In this document: piece after piece, positions 17,616 to 25,084 of the stretch | Layout of the letters: each line of letters starts with the position of its first letter | Numbering within the stretch: position 1 is the stretch's first letter | Source of the DNA: CAVZGO01 sp963774935 | GTDB taxonomy: Bacteria; Chloroflexota; Anaerolineae; Anaerolineales; UBA4823 | Assembly: GCA_963774935.1 (NCBI GenBank) | Contig: CAVZGO010000007.1 | Span: 248,001 to 312,000, forward strand | DNA: 64,000 nucleotides | Direction of reading: 5' to 3' | Program-made: the position numbers and the translations under genes | Notes under the pieces: model-generated | What the model was told of the DNA's origin: nothing | Seen by the model: only the letters and a program-made list of their open reading frames with translations | The model's database searches: none

Positions 17616-18869
17616 GTGGACGAACAACAAAAAAAAGAGTACAAAGAAAAATATGCTCTGGCAAAGGCCAAGGGGATAAAATTTTATCCTGATGTTGTTT
17701 ATAAGGATATTCTGATCTCGTTCGCTTTCTTCCTGCTCTTGATGGGCCTGGCAATTTTTGTCGGCGTTGCTAATGAACCAAAGGCGGACCCAAACGATAC
17801 CGCCTATATCCCGCGGCCTGAATGGTATTTCCTGTTTCTTTTCCAGATGCTCAAATACTTCCCCGGCCAAATCGAGTGGGTTGGCACAGCCGTCATCCCC
17901 GGTCTGGCTGTACTGGCTTTGGTCCTGCTGCCTTTTCTGGATCGAAATCCGCACCGTCACTTTAGCAAGCGTAAAGTTGCCATCTCAATTATGACGGTGG
18001 TTGTGGTTGGGATGGTAGCGCTGACGATGGTTGCCTTTATCACTACGCCACCCCAGGAAGAAACAGGTACCCTGGCAAGCACACTTGGCGAAAAAATCCT
18101 TATAGGACAGGATTTATATTCAGTGAACTGTACCGAGTGCCACGGTCCTGATGGCGAAGGTGGAGAAATCAAGGGCGTTGAAGGGCTAGAGGGTGTCGTG
18201 GTTAAGCCACTCAACAGCCAGGATGAGATGTACACCCGTTCCGACACCACGCTCACTAATATTATCGCTTATGGGCAGCCTTCGCTGGGCATGCCTCCAT
18301 TCAGTAAGGCATACGGAGGAGAACTAGGTCCAGGTGAAATAGAAGCGATCGTGACCTTCATGCGCTACACATGGGATGATCGCTCAGAAATTCCCGAAGA
18401 AGTCACCCAGGCTTCGGCGCTGCCGGCTCTTGGACCGGATGAAATTCCCTCCTATGAAGTTCACATTGCGCCGCTCGTCAAACGTTATTGCCTTTCCTGT
18501 CACCGACCTGGCAAGAAAAACAATAACTATCACATGGCAACCTACGAAGAGATCATGACCAGTGGTGACAATGCCCCTGATAATGTTATTCCCGGTGATA
18601 TAAACAGCATCATAATCCGGGTACTCAACCGTGAGGATTTGAAGGACTTGACCTATCCAGTGGGACCGATGCCCCCAACCAAAGCCCTACCCCCGGAAGT
18701 GTTAGACATCTTCACTCGATGGGTCGCGGGTGGTGCGCCCAATACCGCAGCAGACGCGGCAAACCTTACACCCGCTGCGAGCCCACCAGCTACGGTCACA
18801 GCTCCCACCCCGTCAGTTAGCCCAGCAGCAACAACTGTTGCCCCTGTTAAGCCTACAACTACTCCTTAA
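17616..18869 (+). CDS. Cytochrome b C-terminal (subunit IV-like) fused to two cytochrome c domains
   Basis: The 417 residues hold three parts. First is a subunit IV-like part with three helices (about 32-53, 90-108, 122-143) and the Qo motif PEWY at 68-71. Second is a cytochrome c domain with Cys172-x2-Cys-His176 and probable axial Met226. Third is another haem site, Cys292-x2-Cys-His296, in a domain resembling planctomycete-type PSCyt cytochromes. A Pro/Thr/Ala-rich tail ends it. Start is GTG 17616 with GGAGGAG 7 nt upstream. No separate cytochrome c1 gene is present, so this fusion probably takes that role. Confidence 0.9.
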   Translation: MDEQQKKEYKEKYALAKAKGIKFYPDVVYKDILISFAFFLLLMGLAIFVGVANEPKADPNDTAYIPRPEWYFLFLFQMLKYFPGQIEWVGTAVIPGLAVLALVLLPFLDRNPHRHFSKRKVAISIMTVVVVGMVALTMVAFITTPPQEETGTLASTLGEKILIGQDLYSVNCTECHGPDGEGGEIKGVEGLEGVVVKPLNSQDEMYTRSDTTLTNIIAYGQPSLGMPPFSKAYGGELGPGEIEAIVTFMRYTWDDRSEIPEEVTQASALPALGPDEIPSYEVHIAPLVKRYCLSCHRPGKKNNNYHMATYEEIMTSGDNAPDNVIPGDINSIIIRVLNREDLKDLTYPVGPMPPTKALPPEVLDIFTRWVAGGAPNTAADAANLTPAASPPATVTAPTPSVSPAATTVAPVKPTTTP

Positions 18870-18896
18870 GTAAGTATTTGAGGATAGTTAATTAAA

Positions 18897-18936
18897 GAAC
18901 ACGAGTGGGTTGTTGTGCAACAACCCACTCGTGTTC
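18897..18936. terminator. Bidirectional terminator between the bc operon and icd
   Basis: A perfect inverted repeat with 19-nt arms (18897-18915 and 18918-18936) around TG. It lies between two convergent genes and is flanked by AT-rich sequence on both sides (TTAATTAAAG and TATTAACC). Confidence 0.8.
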
Positions 18937-18955
18937 TATTAACCATTTCTGCAAA

Positions 18956-20260
18956 TTAACTGCTCATGTGTTGGATGATCGCATCACCAAATTCTGAGCA
19001 CTTTAAAAGCACCGCCCCATCCATCAGCCGGTGGAAATCGTAGGTCACAGTTTTGGCTCCAATTGCGCCTTCCATGCCGGCAATGATCAGGTCAGCCGCT
19101 TCGCGCCAACCCAGGTAGCGAAACATCATCACTCCCGAGAGAATTATCGATCCGGGGTTGACCATGTCTTTGTCTGCATATTTAGACGCTGTACCATGTG
19201 TTGCCCCAAAAATGGCATGACCTGTTGTGTAATTGATATTTCCACCAGGGGCAATACCAAGACCTCCCACCTGGGCAGCCAGTGCACCAGAGAGGAAATC
19301 ACCGTTCAGATTCATTGTAGCCAATACGTCAAACTCTTTCGCCCGCGTAATCGTCTGCTGGAAAACAATATCCGCGATCACATCTTTGATCAGCAGTTTA
19401 CCAGCTTTTAAGGCAGCGTCCTGCTCTGCATTGGCTGCTTCCTCGCCATCGGTATAGCGGGTCCGCTCCCATTGTGTCCAGGTGTAGGTTTCCTCTCCAA
19501 ACTCTGTTTCTGCAACTTCATACCCCCAGTTTCGAAATGCGCCTTCTGTATACTTCATGATGTTGCCCTTGTGCACAAGGGTAACGCTCCGCCGCTTATT
19601 TTGGAGCGCCCAACGGATTGCCGCACGTACCAGTCGTTCTGTACCTTCTTTAGAAACTGGCTTTACACCGATCCCAGCTGTATCGGGGAAACGGATTTTG
19701 GCATACTCTTTTGGAAAGTTTTCTTTAAGCAAATCCTTAATCCGCTGGTTTCCCTCTGTTCCTAATTTAAATTCAATGCCCGTATAGATATCTTCGGTAT
19801 TTTCACGGAAAACAACCATGTCCACATATTCCGGGTGTTTAACCGGTGAAGGCACTCCCTGAAAGTAACACACTGGTCGCTGGCAGACGTAGAGATCCAG
19901 CACTTTGCGAAGCGTTTCATTGAGTGTGGGAATTCCTCCCCCGATTGGTGTTGTCAGCGGGCAATTTATCCCCACCAGGTATTCTTGGAATGCCTGCACC
20001 GTCTCATCGGGAAGCCAGGAGTTGAACGTGCTGTAGGCTTTTTCGCCCGCATAGACTTCCATCCAATGTACTTTCCGGCTGCCTTGATACGCCTTTTGAA
20101 CTGCAGCATCAAACACCCGCACAGATGCACGCCAGATATCTCGACCGGTACCATCCCCTTCAACAAATGGCAATATTGGATTATCCGGGACTTGCAATTT
20201 ACCATCCTGGATCGTTATTTTCTCTCCGCCTGCAGGTACTGAGATCGGCTTGAAAGGCAT
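18956..20260 (-). CDS. icd: Isocitrate dehydrogenase (NADP+)
   Basis: Oxidatively decarboxylates isocitrate to 2-oxoglutarate. The 434 residues match the E. coli-type enzyme. The NADP-specificity residues are kept in GTASKYADKDMV (Lys-Tyr and Val) and YDFHRLMDGA (Tyr and Arg). The substrate loop reads GGGIPTLNE, so the residue matching the regulated Ser113 of E. coli is Thr112. The gene has its own promoter (20293-20321) and a GGAGAG ribosome site. Confidence 0.97.
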   Translation of the reverse strand: MPFKPISVPAGGEKITIQDGKLQVPDNPILPFVEGDGTGRDIWRASVRVFDAAVQKAYQGSRKVHWMEVYAGEKAYSTFNSWLPDETVQAFQEYLVGINCPLTTPIGGGIPTLNETLRKVLDLYVCQRPVCYFQGVPSPVKHPEYVDMVVFRENTEDIYTGIEFKLGTEGNQRIKDLLKENFPKEYAKIRFPDTAGIGVKPVSKEGTERLVRAAIRWALQNKRRSVTLVHKGNIMKYTEGAFRNWGYEVAETEFGEETYTWTQWERTRYTDGEEAANAEQDAALKAGKLLIKDVIADIVFQQTITRAKEFDVLATMNLNGDFLSGALAAQVGGLGIAPGGNINYTTGHAIFGATHGTASKYADKDMVNPGSIILSGVMMFRYLGWREAADLIIAGMEGAIGAKTVTYDFHRLMDGAVLLKCSEFGDAIIQHMSS

Positions 20261-20292
20261 CGTACGCTCTCCTGTTGCTTTAGTTCATTATG

Positions 20293-20321
20293 ATTCTAGT
20301 TATAGATGACACTTAACTCAA
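20293..20321 (-). promoter_or_regulatory. icd promoter
   Basis: On the minus strand TTGAGT (20316-20321), a 17-nt spacer and TAGAAT (20293-20298) form a sigma-70-type promoter with a leader of about 25 nt to the icd ATG. Confidence 0.6.
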
Positions 20322-20453
20322 TTTTAATGCAATCGGCCTAAAAAGGAATACTCGAAAAATCTAAACTGGCTTTTATTCATCAAATGAAATCTTTCTGCTC
20401 CCTGTAAATAGCTATAGTTCTGCAATCATTAATCTTTAGTAAAAAATGACATC

Positions 20454-20482
20454 TTGCCTATCGTTCAGGTTTATACTATACT
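20454..20482 (+). promoter_or_regulatory. Promoter of the corA leader
   Basis: TTGCCT (20454-20459), a 17-nt spacer and TATACT (20477-20482). Initiation near 20489 would make a leader of about 350 nt before corA. Confidence 0.6.
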
Positions 20483-20659
20483 ACTCTCGATTGGATGAAT
20501 GAAATGGTGGAACTGTCGATTAATCTGAAACCATCTAAACAGCTTGCTGCGCTGCATATGCCGGCGAAGCGGCTTACCCCGACATTCTGATGCGCCTAAA
20601 CGCACGTTTCATATGGAGGGCCTGGCTTAAGGACCAGCTGGTAAGGTTTGGATAGCTGG

Positions 20660-20713
20660 CTTCCCGAAGGCCCGCCTGCTGATTAAGAGCAGCGTGTTCG
20701 GGAAGTTTTATTT
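20660..20713 (+). terminator. Intrinsic terminator inside the corA leader
   Basis: CTTCCCGAA (20660-20668) pairs with TTCGGGAAG (20697-20705), with an inner CTGCT/AGCAG stem (20676-20680, 20688-20692). TTTTATTT follows directly at 20706-20713. Its place about 130 nt upstream of corA, after the promoter, implies conditional read-through. Confidence 0.65.
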
Positions 20714-20716
20714 AAC

Positions 20717-20797
20717 ATGTTCAAGGAAAAAAGGATGGATGATCACCTACAGGATAATGATGGCGACCCTCTGAGTCGCCCTAAGAAACCGCCCTGA
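20717..20797 (+). CDS. Possible 26-residue leader ORF upstream of corA
   Basis: ATG 20717 opens a 26-codon frame, rich in charged residues and Asp, that ends with TGA at 20795-20797, 44 nt before corA. An internal ATG at 20735 has AAAAAAGG just upstream. It lies after the leader terminator. There is no evidence of translation other than the frame itself. Confidence 0.2.
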   Translation: MFKEKRMDDHLQDNDGDPLSRPKKPP

Positions 20798-20841
20798 CAT
20801 CGATCTACAGCGGGTAGTTGCCCGCAGCAAAGGAGCGACCA

Positions 20842-21279
20842 ATGATCACGATTTACAAAAGCAGCGAGACCGGTTTGATCACGCTCGATCAACACACCAG
20901 CGGAAGCTGGATTAATGTTGTTAATCCGACTGCTCAAGAACTCGATGAATTGCAGCAGTTGGGTATTCCCCTGGATTACCTGACATATCCACTAGACCTT
21001 GACGAACGAGCCCGCACCGAACGAGAGAATGGTGAGGTGCTGATCGTTTTACGTATCCCCTACTACCAGGGCCAATCGGTTGATATTCCATACACCACAC
21101 TGCCTCTCGGTATTGTCCTTGCAGAGGATTATGTGCTCACGATCAGCCGTTTTGAGAATGAAATTACCAGTGAAATGATCGCCGGTCGGCTGCGTAATTT
21201 ACTGACTCACAAACGCAATCGCTTTGTATTGCGCATCTTATTGGCTACAGCACCAAAGTATCTGGCTGTACCTGCGTGA
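20842..21279 (+). CDS. corA: CorA-family divalent cation transporter, N-terminal part, frameshifted
   Basis: Encodes the cytoplasmic N-terminal domain of a CorA-type Mg2+/Co2+ channel, including the family-typical LDLDERARTERENGEVLIVLRIPYY region. ATG 20842 has AGGAG 7 nt upstream. One extra G at 21268 ends the frame early; without it the sequence continues as KYLAYLREITKAVDILED in the correct CorA register. The protein would be about 308 residues with both frameshifts corrected. Confidence 0.8.
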   Translation: MITIYKSSETGLITLDQHTSGSWINVVNPTAQELDELQQLGIPLDYLTYPLDLDERARTERENGEVLIVLRIPYYQGQSVDIPYTTLPLGIVLAEDYVLTISRFENEITSEMIAGRLRNLLTHKRNRFVLRILLATAPKYLAVPA

Positions 21280-21293
21280 AATAACAAAAGCGG

Positions 21294-21773
21294 TTGATAT
21301 TTTGGAAGACCAGCTCCAAAAGTCTACTCGCAATAAAGAAGTTTTGGAACTTATTAAAATATCAAAAAAGCCTGACCCATTTTTCAACCGCCCTCAAATC
21401 TAACGAGCTGATGATGGAACGCTTGCAGCGCAGCCGGATTTTCCAGACTTATCCGGATGATGAGGATTTGCTCGAAGATGTACTCACCGAAAACCAGCAA
21501 GCAATCGAAATGAATAGTATTACCAGCAATATTTTGAGCAGCATGATGGATGCATTCGCTTCAATTATCTCGAACAATCTGAATGGGGTGATGAAATTTC
21601 TGGCTTCAATCACTATCCTGCTCAGCCTTCCAAGCCTACTCGCCAGTTTTTTTGGGATGAATGTTCATCTGCCGTTCGAAAACACACCTCAGGCTTTCTT
21701 ATTGATCATCCTGATTTGCGTTCTCATCGGCGCGATTGCGGCATACATCTTCTGGAAGCGCGATTGGTTCTAA
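21294..21773 (+). CDS. corA: CorA-family transporter, C-terminal membrane part
   Basis: Carries the stalk helix and the membrane domain with the signature GMN at 21654-21662 and two helices, ending KRDWF as CorA proteins do. The native frame begins only at about 21351. Between 21269 and 21350 the coding sequence lies in a third frame, so a second extra base (about 21350, after TTG GAA) separates the pieces. The stop lies 9 nt from the convergent S9 peptidase. Confidence 0.8.
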   Translation: MIFWKTSSKSLLAIKKFWNLLKYQKSLTHFSTALKSNELMMERLQRSRIFQTYPDDEDLLEDVLTENQQAIEMNSITSNILSSMMDAFASIISNNLNGVMKFLASITILLSLPSLLASFFGMNVHLPFENTPQAFLLIILICVLIGAIAAYIFWKRDWF

Positions 21774-21782
21774 GGATTTGCA

Positions 21783-22091
21783 TCAAGCAAAAATTACATA
21801 TTGCAGTAAGAATTCTTCAACAGCCTTATAAAAGTGCTCGAGTGTGTCTGTTTTACGAAAACCATGCCCTTCTCCGGGATAAACATGGTAGATATGCGGC
21901 ACACCGCGCCTACGCAAGCTGGCAGCCAGCGCCTCGGACTGCGCCGCGGGCACGACCCTATCGTCCTGTCCCTGGAAAACGGCCAATGGATCCTGGATCC
22001 GCTCCACGTGGAAAATTGGCGATCGTTCTCGATAGAGCTCAGCCGCCTCAGGCAGTGGTCCTATGAGTGAAGTCCAGGTAATGCGCCTCAA
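21783..22091 (-). CDS. S9 prolyl oligopeptidase family, C-terminal fragment with Asp and His
   Basis: The last part of an alpha/beta-hydrolase peptidase. It holds the catalytic Asp in GQDDRVVP and the catalytic His in YPGEGHGF (His codon at 21864-21866). The frame is separated from the upstream fragment by one extra base at 22070-22071 (GAC[T]TCACTC), which when removed gives HYLDSLIGPLPEAAE. Confidence 0.75.
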   Translation of the reverse strand: MRRITWTSLIGPLPEAAELYRERSPIFHVERIQDPLAVFQGQDDRVVPAAQSEALAASLRRRGVPHIYHVYPGEGHGFRKTDTLEHFYKAVEEFLLQYVIFA

Positions 22092-22554
22092 ACTTATGCG
22101 TGTCTGCTGCCAGAGAAAATAGATCCGAAACCGCGTAAAGGCAAATCCCGGCTTTAAAATCCCCTGGATAGTCTTCCAAGATTTTCAGGACCGAAAGGCC
22201 TCCCGCACTGCCTCCCATAATCACCATCCTGCTGCTATCGGCCCAGCCTTGATCGGTGACAAACCGTGCTCCACTGACCGTGTCCTGCACATCGTAAACA
22301 CCCCACATCCCGCGCAGCTTCTCTCGATAGGCTCTGCCATAGCCGCTACTGCCGCGATAATTTACATCCAAGACTGCGTAGCCCCGGCTGGTGAAGAATT
22401 GCACCTGGAGATCAAAGCTGCAATGGCTCTGCCCAGTCGGTCCACCATGAACCATAACGATTAATGGCGGTTTCCCGACACCTTCATAACGGTCGCTTAC
22501 TGGCGGATAGAACAACCCATAAACCATCTCCCCATCCATTCCTGACCAGCTCAC
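22048..22554 (-). CDS. S9 prolyl oligopeptidase family, fragment with catalytic Ser
   Basis: Holds the start of the hydrolase domain: VMVHGGPTGQ oxyanion region, YRGSSGYGRAYRE, and the nucleophile in MGGSAGG (Ser codon at 22207-22209). One extra base in the minus-strand TTTT run (22569-22572) separates it from the propeller fragment; removing it restores NISIPQDVSWSGMDGE. Confidence 0.75.
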   Translation of the reverse strand: MSWSGMDGEMVYGLFYPPVSDRYEGVGKPPLIVMVHGGPTGQSHCSFDLQVQFFTSRGYAVLDVNYRGSSGYGRAYREKLRGMWGVYDVQDTVSGARFVTDQGWADSSRMVIMGGSAGGLSVLKILEDYPGDFKAGICLYAVSDLFSLAADTHKFEAHYLDFTHRTTA

Positions 22555-23470
22555 ATCCTGTGGAATGGAAAATATTCTCTGCAGGCAGCTCTTCGGACCT
22601 CGATCTGCGTAAGATGCGCACTTGCTCCTTTACCCCGGAATCGTTATCAGGTAAAAGGATAACTTGTGGCCCCACCGCTGGACCGGAGGCCAGCATAGCA
22701 ATTCCCAGCGAAGTAACACACAACTGTTCGAGATGAGTATAAATTGCTGGCACAGGCAACTGTTGTTCATCTCCGTTGATAAGATCTACTTTCCAGAGGC
22801 TGGTCCTTCCTAGCTGGTTACGCAGGAAGTAGATCACCTGGCTATCCAACGAAAAAGCATAGGTGCGCATCCCTTGCACCCAGGCAGGTAGCCCGTGCTC
22901 AGCAGGTGTATGAGTGATCTGGCGCTGCTCACCCGATACCAGGTTGTAGAGATAAATCTGCCACCAACCAGTATCATCCGATACATAGGCTAACCACTCA
23001 CCATCCGGTGAGAATTGCGGTTGAAAGATTGATATTTGCTCACCCCCAGCCACTCTGAAAGGTGTACCACTTATTGCCGGTGGCTCGGATGAGTTCAGTT
23101 CAGCCAGATATAAACTGGTGCCATCCCAGGGCATGTTGGGATGGTTCCAGGCAATCCAGGCTACTTTCTCCCCTGATGGATGCCAGGCTGGCTGCATATA
23201 AAAGTCTGCACCCCAGGTCAATTTTTGAGGCCATTGAATCCCCCGAGCATCAACCAATGAAAGGCTGTCCTGACCTTCGTCACTGTGGACATACATCAAC
23301 CAACGTCCATCGGGTGATAGACAGGGCGAAGCGGCTTTACCAAATGCAGGCGTCACGGCGTGAGCTGAGCCACTCAGCAATGACTGCCTGTAAAGCCTGC
23401 CCGAATTCGCGCTCGGCAAAATATACTTGACCTTTTCTTGCTGTAAATTCGCCCCCACCATAACCAACAC
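22484..23470 (-). CDS. S9 prolyl oligopeptidase family, beta-propeller fragment
   Basis: Contains the WD40-like/PD40 repeats of an S9 peptidase: SPDGRWLMYVHSD, HPSGEKVAWIAW, SPDGEWLAYVSDD and a fourth unit. These propellers gate access to the active site. The native frame starts at about 23400, where one extra base in a GGG run (23400-23402) breaks it from the N-terminal piece. Confidence 0.75.
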   Translation of the reverse strand: MLVMVGANLQQEKVKYILPSANSGRLYRQSLLSGSAHAVTPAFGKAASPCLSPDGRWLMYVHSDEGQDSLSLVDARGIQWPQKLTWGADFYMQPAWHPSGEKVAWIAWNHPNMPWDGTSLYLAELNSSEPPAISGTPFRVAGGEQISIFQPQFSPDGEWLAYVSDDTGWWQIYLYNLVSGEQRQITHTPAEHGLPAWVQGMRTYAFSLDSQVIYFLRNQLGRTSLWKVDLINGDEQQLPVPAIYTHLEQLCVTSLGIAMLASGPAVGPQVILLPDNDSGVKEQVRILRRSRSEELPAENIFHSTGCELVRNGWGDGLWVVLSASKRPL

Positions 23471-23687
23471 CGCCTCTTACCGAGAACTGGCTGGTCAAAT
23501 CGAAAGGCGCTTGTCCATCTAGCCTGTCCACCACCAACACCCCTCGATCAGATCTCCCTTCAAGCCAGACAAGCGCCTGTCCCATATCACAGTCCAACCC
23601 GGATAAAGAAATCCCACTCGCCATACTGGATGCACTGATAGGGCTATCCCACCGCCCATACTGTCGGATGATTTTTTCTTGCGTCAT
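23337..23687 (-). CDS. S9 prolyl oligopeptidase family, N-terminal fragment
   Basis: Starts at an ATG overlapping the rnhB stop (ATGA at 23684-23687) and encodes the first propeller blade, including RGGVGYGGGEF. Sequence after about residue 95 is out of frame. With three single-base corrections the gene reads as one peptidase of about 630 residues with an intact Ser-Asp-His triad, cleaving peptides in the cytoplasm. Confidence 0.7.
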   Translation of the reverse strand: MTQEKIIRQYGRWDSPISASSMASGISLSGLDCDMGQALVWLEGRSDRGVLVVDRLDGQAPFDLTSQFSVRGGVGYGGGEFTARKGQVYFAEREFGQALQAVIAEWLSSRRDACIW

Positions 23688-24340
23688 AGGTCTGCCTCAT
23701 TTTTCTCAAAATTAAAACTAATCCGGTGTACCATCGACCGACCAAGCCTGATAATTGCCTGCCTGTGCATCAACGTCCCATATCCTTTATGTAACGCAAA
23801 ACCATAGCCAGGAAACAGGCGATCGAGATCGCACATATGAGCATCCCGGGCGGTTTTTGCCAGTATGGAGGCTGCGGCGATACTCAGCGAGCGCGCATCG
23901 CCCTTGACCAGCGCTGTGTAAGGAATCTGGCTGTCGGGTAATTTCAGATAATCTACCAATAGATGCTGGATGGGCAGCTTGATCTGCTCCAGTGCCCGCT
24001 GGATCGCCAATCGCGTCGCTGGTACTATGCCTAGCTGATCAATCTCACCATTGGTCGCGAATCCAACTGCGCTGTCCAGGGCAAGGTTATTAAGCCTTGC
24101 TGCCCAGTGTTGGCGCGCTAATGGCGTCATCTGTTTCGAATCCCGAACGCCATCGAGCCGAGAAGCTAAATCTGGCTGTGGTGGAAAGATCAACACGCCA
24201 GCAGCTACTGGACCTGCAAGTGCACCCCGACCAGCCTCGTCAATCCCTGCGACAAGTCGGTATCCACGTTCCCATAATTCCGATTCAAAAGAAAAATCTG
24301 GCTGTGGAGGAATGTTTTCAACTGGGAACCTGGCAGGCAT
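23684..24340 (-). CDS. rnhB: Ribonuclease HII
   Basis: Removes ribonucleotides and RNA from RNA/DNA hybrids. The 218 residues have the signature GIDEAGRGALAGPV with the first two acidic ligands, DSKQMTP, and the later KGDARSLSIAAASILAKTARD segment with the third Asp. There is a short N-terminal extension of about 30 residues. It lies 3 nt after the glycosyltransferase stop and overlaps the S9 peptidase start, so the three are probably one operon. Confidence 0.95.
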   Translation of the reverse strand: MPARFPVENIPPQPDFSFESELWERGYRLVAGIDEAGRGALAGPVAAGVLIFPPQPDLASRLDGVRDSKQMTPLARQHWAARLNNLALDSAVGFATNGEIDQLGIVPATRLAIQRALEQIKLPIQHLLVDYLKLPDSQIPYTALVKGDARSLSIAAASILAKTARDAHMCDLDRLFPGYGFALHKGYGTLMHRQAIIRLGRSMVHRISFNFEKNEADL

Positions 24341-24343
24341 TGC

Positions 24344-25066
24344 TCAATCATACCTCCCCAGGCGAGCGTTTTTCCGGATTGCCAGCACATCGCGAAACAT
24401 GCGCAATGCATCTCGCACCGCTGATACCTTGCTCTCGGGGCTAAAGTACCAGGGTATCGGCACCTCAACAATACGGTATCCGCGTAAACGAGCGATATAA
24501 AGTATTTCAATATCAAAAGACAAGCCAGGCATTGTCTGATGACTAAATAAATCTTTTGCCGCATCAGCCTTAAAACACTTAAAACCACATTGTGTGTCTT
24601 GCAAACCCGGTAACGCCATCCACCGGATCATGGTATTAATCAACCTTCCCCCAATGTGCCTGTATGCAGGCTCATCATAACGCACCGAGCCAGGCGCCTC
24701 TCGGGAGGCGATCGCCACATCTGCCTTTCCGAGTTCAGGGGGTAGAAATCGGCTTATTTCGCGGATGGGCATGGATAAATCGGCATCGCACATGAAGCGG
24801 TGCTCACCTTGCGCCGCCAACATTCCCTTCTGAACAGCCAGTCCCTTACCACGCTCAGGATGACTGATCGCTTTGAAACCGGGATGAGCCTCCGCAAAAA
24901 CTTGCGCTACTTCCAGGGTGCGATCGTTGCTGCCATTTTCAATCACCAATACCTCAGCCGTGTAATCCTGTGAGGCAAGGAAATCGGCTATCTGCTGCAG
25001 GGTCGCAGGCAGGCGATTTTCTTCATTGTAAGCTGGGATAATGACCGAAAGATAGATCTCTGACAC
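24344..25066 (-). CDS. Family 2 glycosyltransferase, ALG5-like
   Basis: The 240 residues match the dolichyl-phosphate beta-glucosyltransferase-like branch of GT2: VIIPAYNEENRLP, VIENGSNDRT, the DxD metal motif in MCDADLS, and the acceptor region LPGLQDTQCGFKCF. It would transfer a sugar from UDP- or GDP-sugar to polyprenyl phosphate. No membrane helices are evident. The polysaccharide locus lies 13 kb away, so a direct link is not shown. Confidence 0.85.
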   Translation of the reverse strand: MSEIYLSVIIPAYNEENRLPATLQQIADFLASQDYTAEVLVIENGSNDRTLEVAQVFAEAHPGFKAISHPERGKGLAVQKGMLAAQGEHRFMCDADLSMPIREISRFLPPELGKADVAIASREAPGSVRYDEPAYRHIGGRLINTMIRWMALPGLQDTQCGFKCFKADAAKDLFSHQTMPGLSFDIEILYIARLRGYRIVEVPIPWYFSPESKVSAVRDALRMFRDVLAIRKNARLGRYD

Positions 25067-25084
25067 TGATGCATTCCCAAATAA

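Larger units (their letters stand above)
20489..20841 (+). ncRNA. Structured 5' leader of corA, candidate riboswitch or attenuator
   Basis: The 580-nt gap between icd and corA holds this leader. Self-complementary CATATG copies at 20555-20560 and 20610-20615 can pair to enclose two small hairpins (CCG/CGG at 20561-20572 and TGCG/CGCA at 20591-20604), giving a three-way-junction-like fold. CCAG(CT) at 20634-20639 can pair with either the upstream CTGG (20622-20625) or the downstream AGCTGG (20654-20659). An intrinsic terminator at 20660-20713 follows. Two more hairpins sit at 20762-20780 and 20810-20825, just before the AGGAG of corA. I could not match the M-box core, so no known class is claimed. 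Folding was done by eye. Confidence 0.45.

Noticed and set aside
19031..19765. Open frames on the plus strand across icd
   Set aside because: They lie entirely antisense to the intact, highly conserved icd gene, have no ribosome site and no recognisable domain.
20489..20841. M-box (ykoK) magnesium riboswitch upstream of corA
   Set aside because: The conserved GUGAGGCUCC-like core is not present; only layout and terminator fit, so no known class was assigned.
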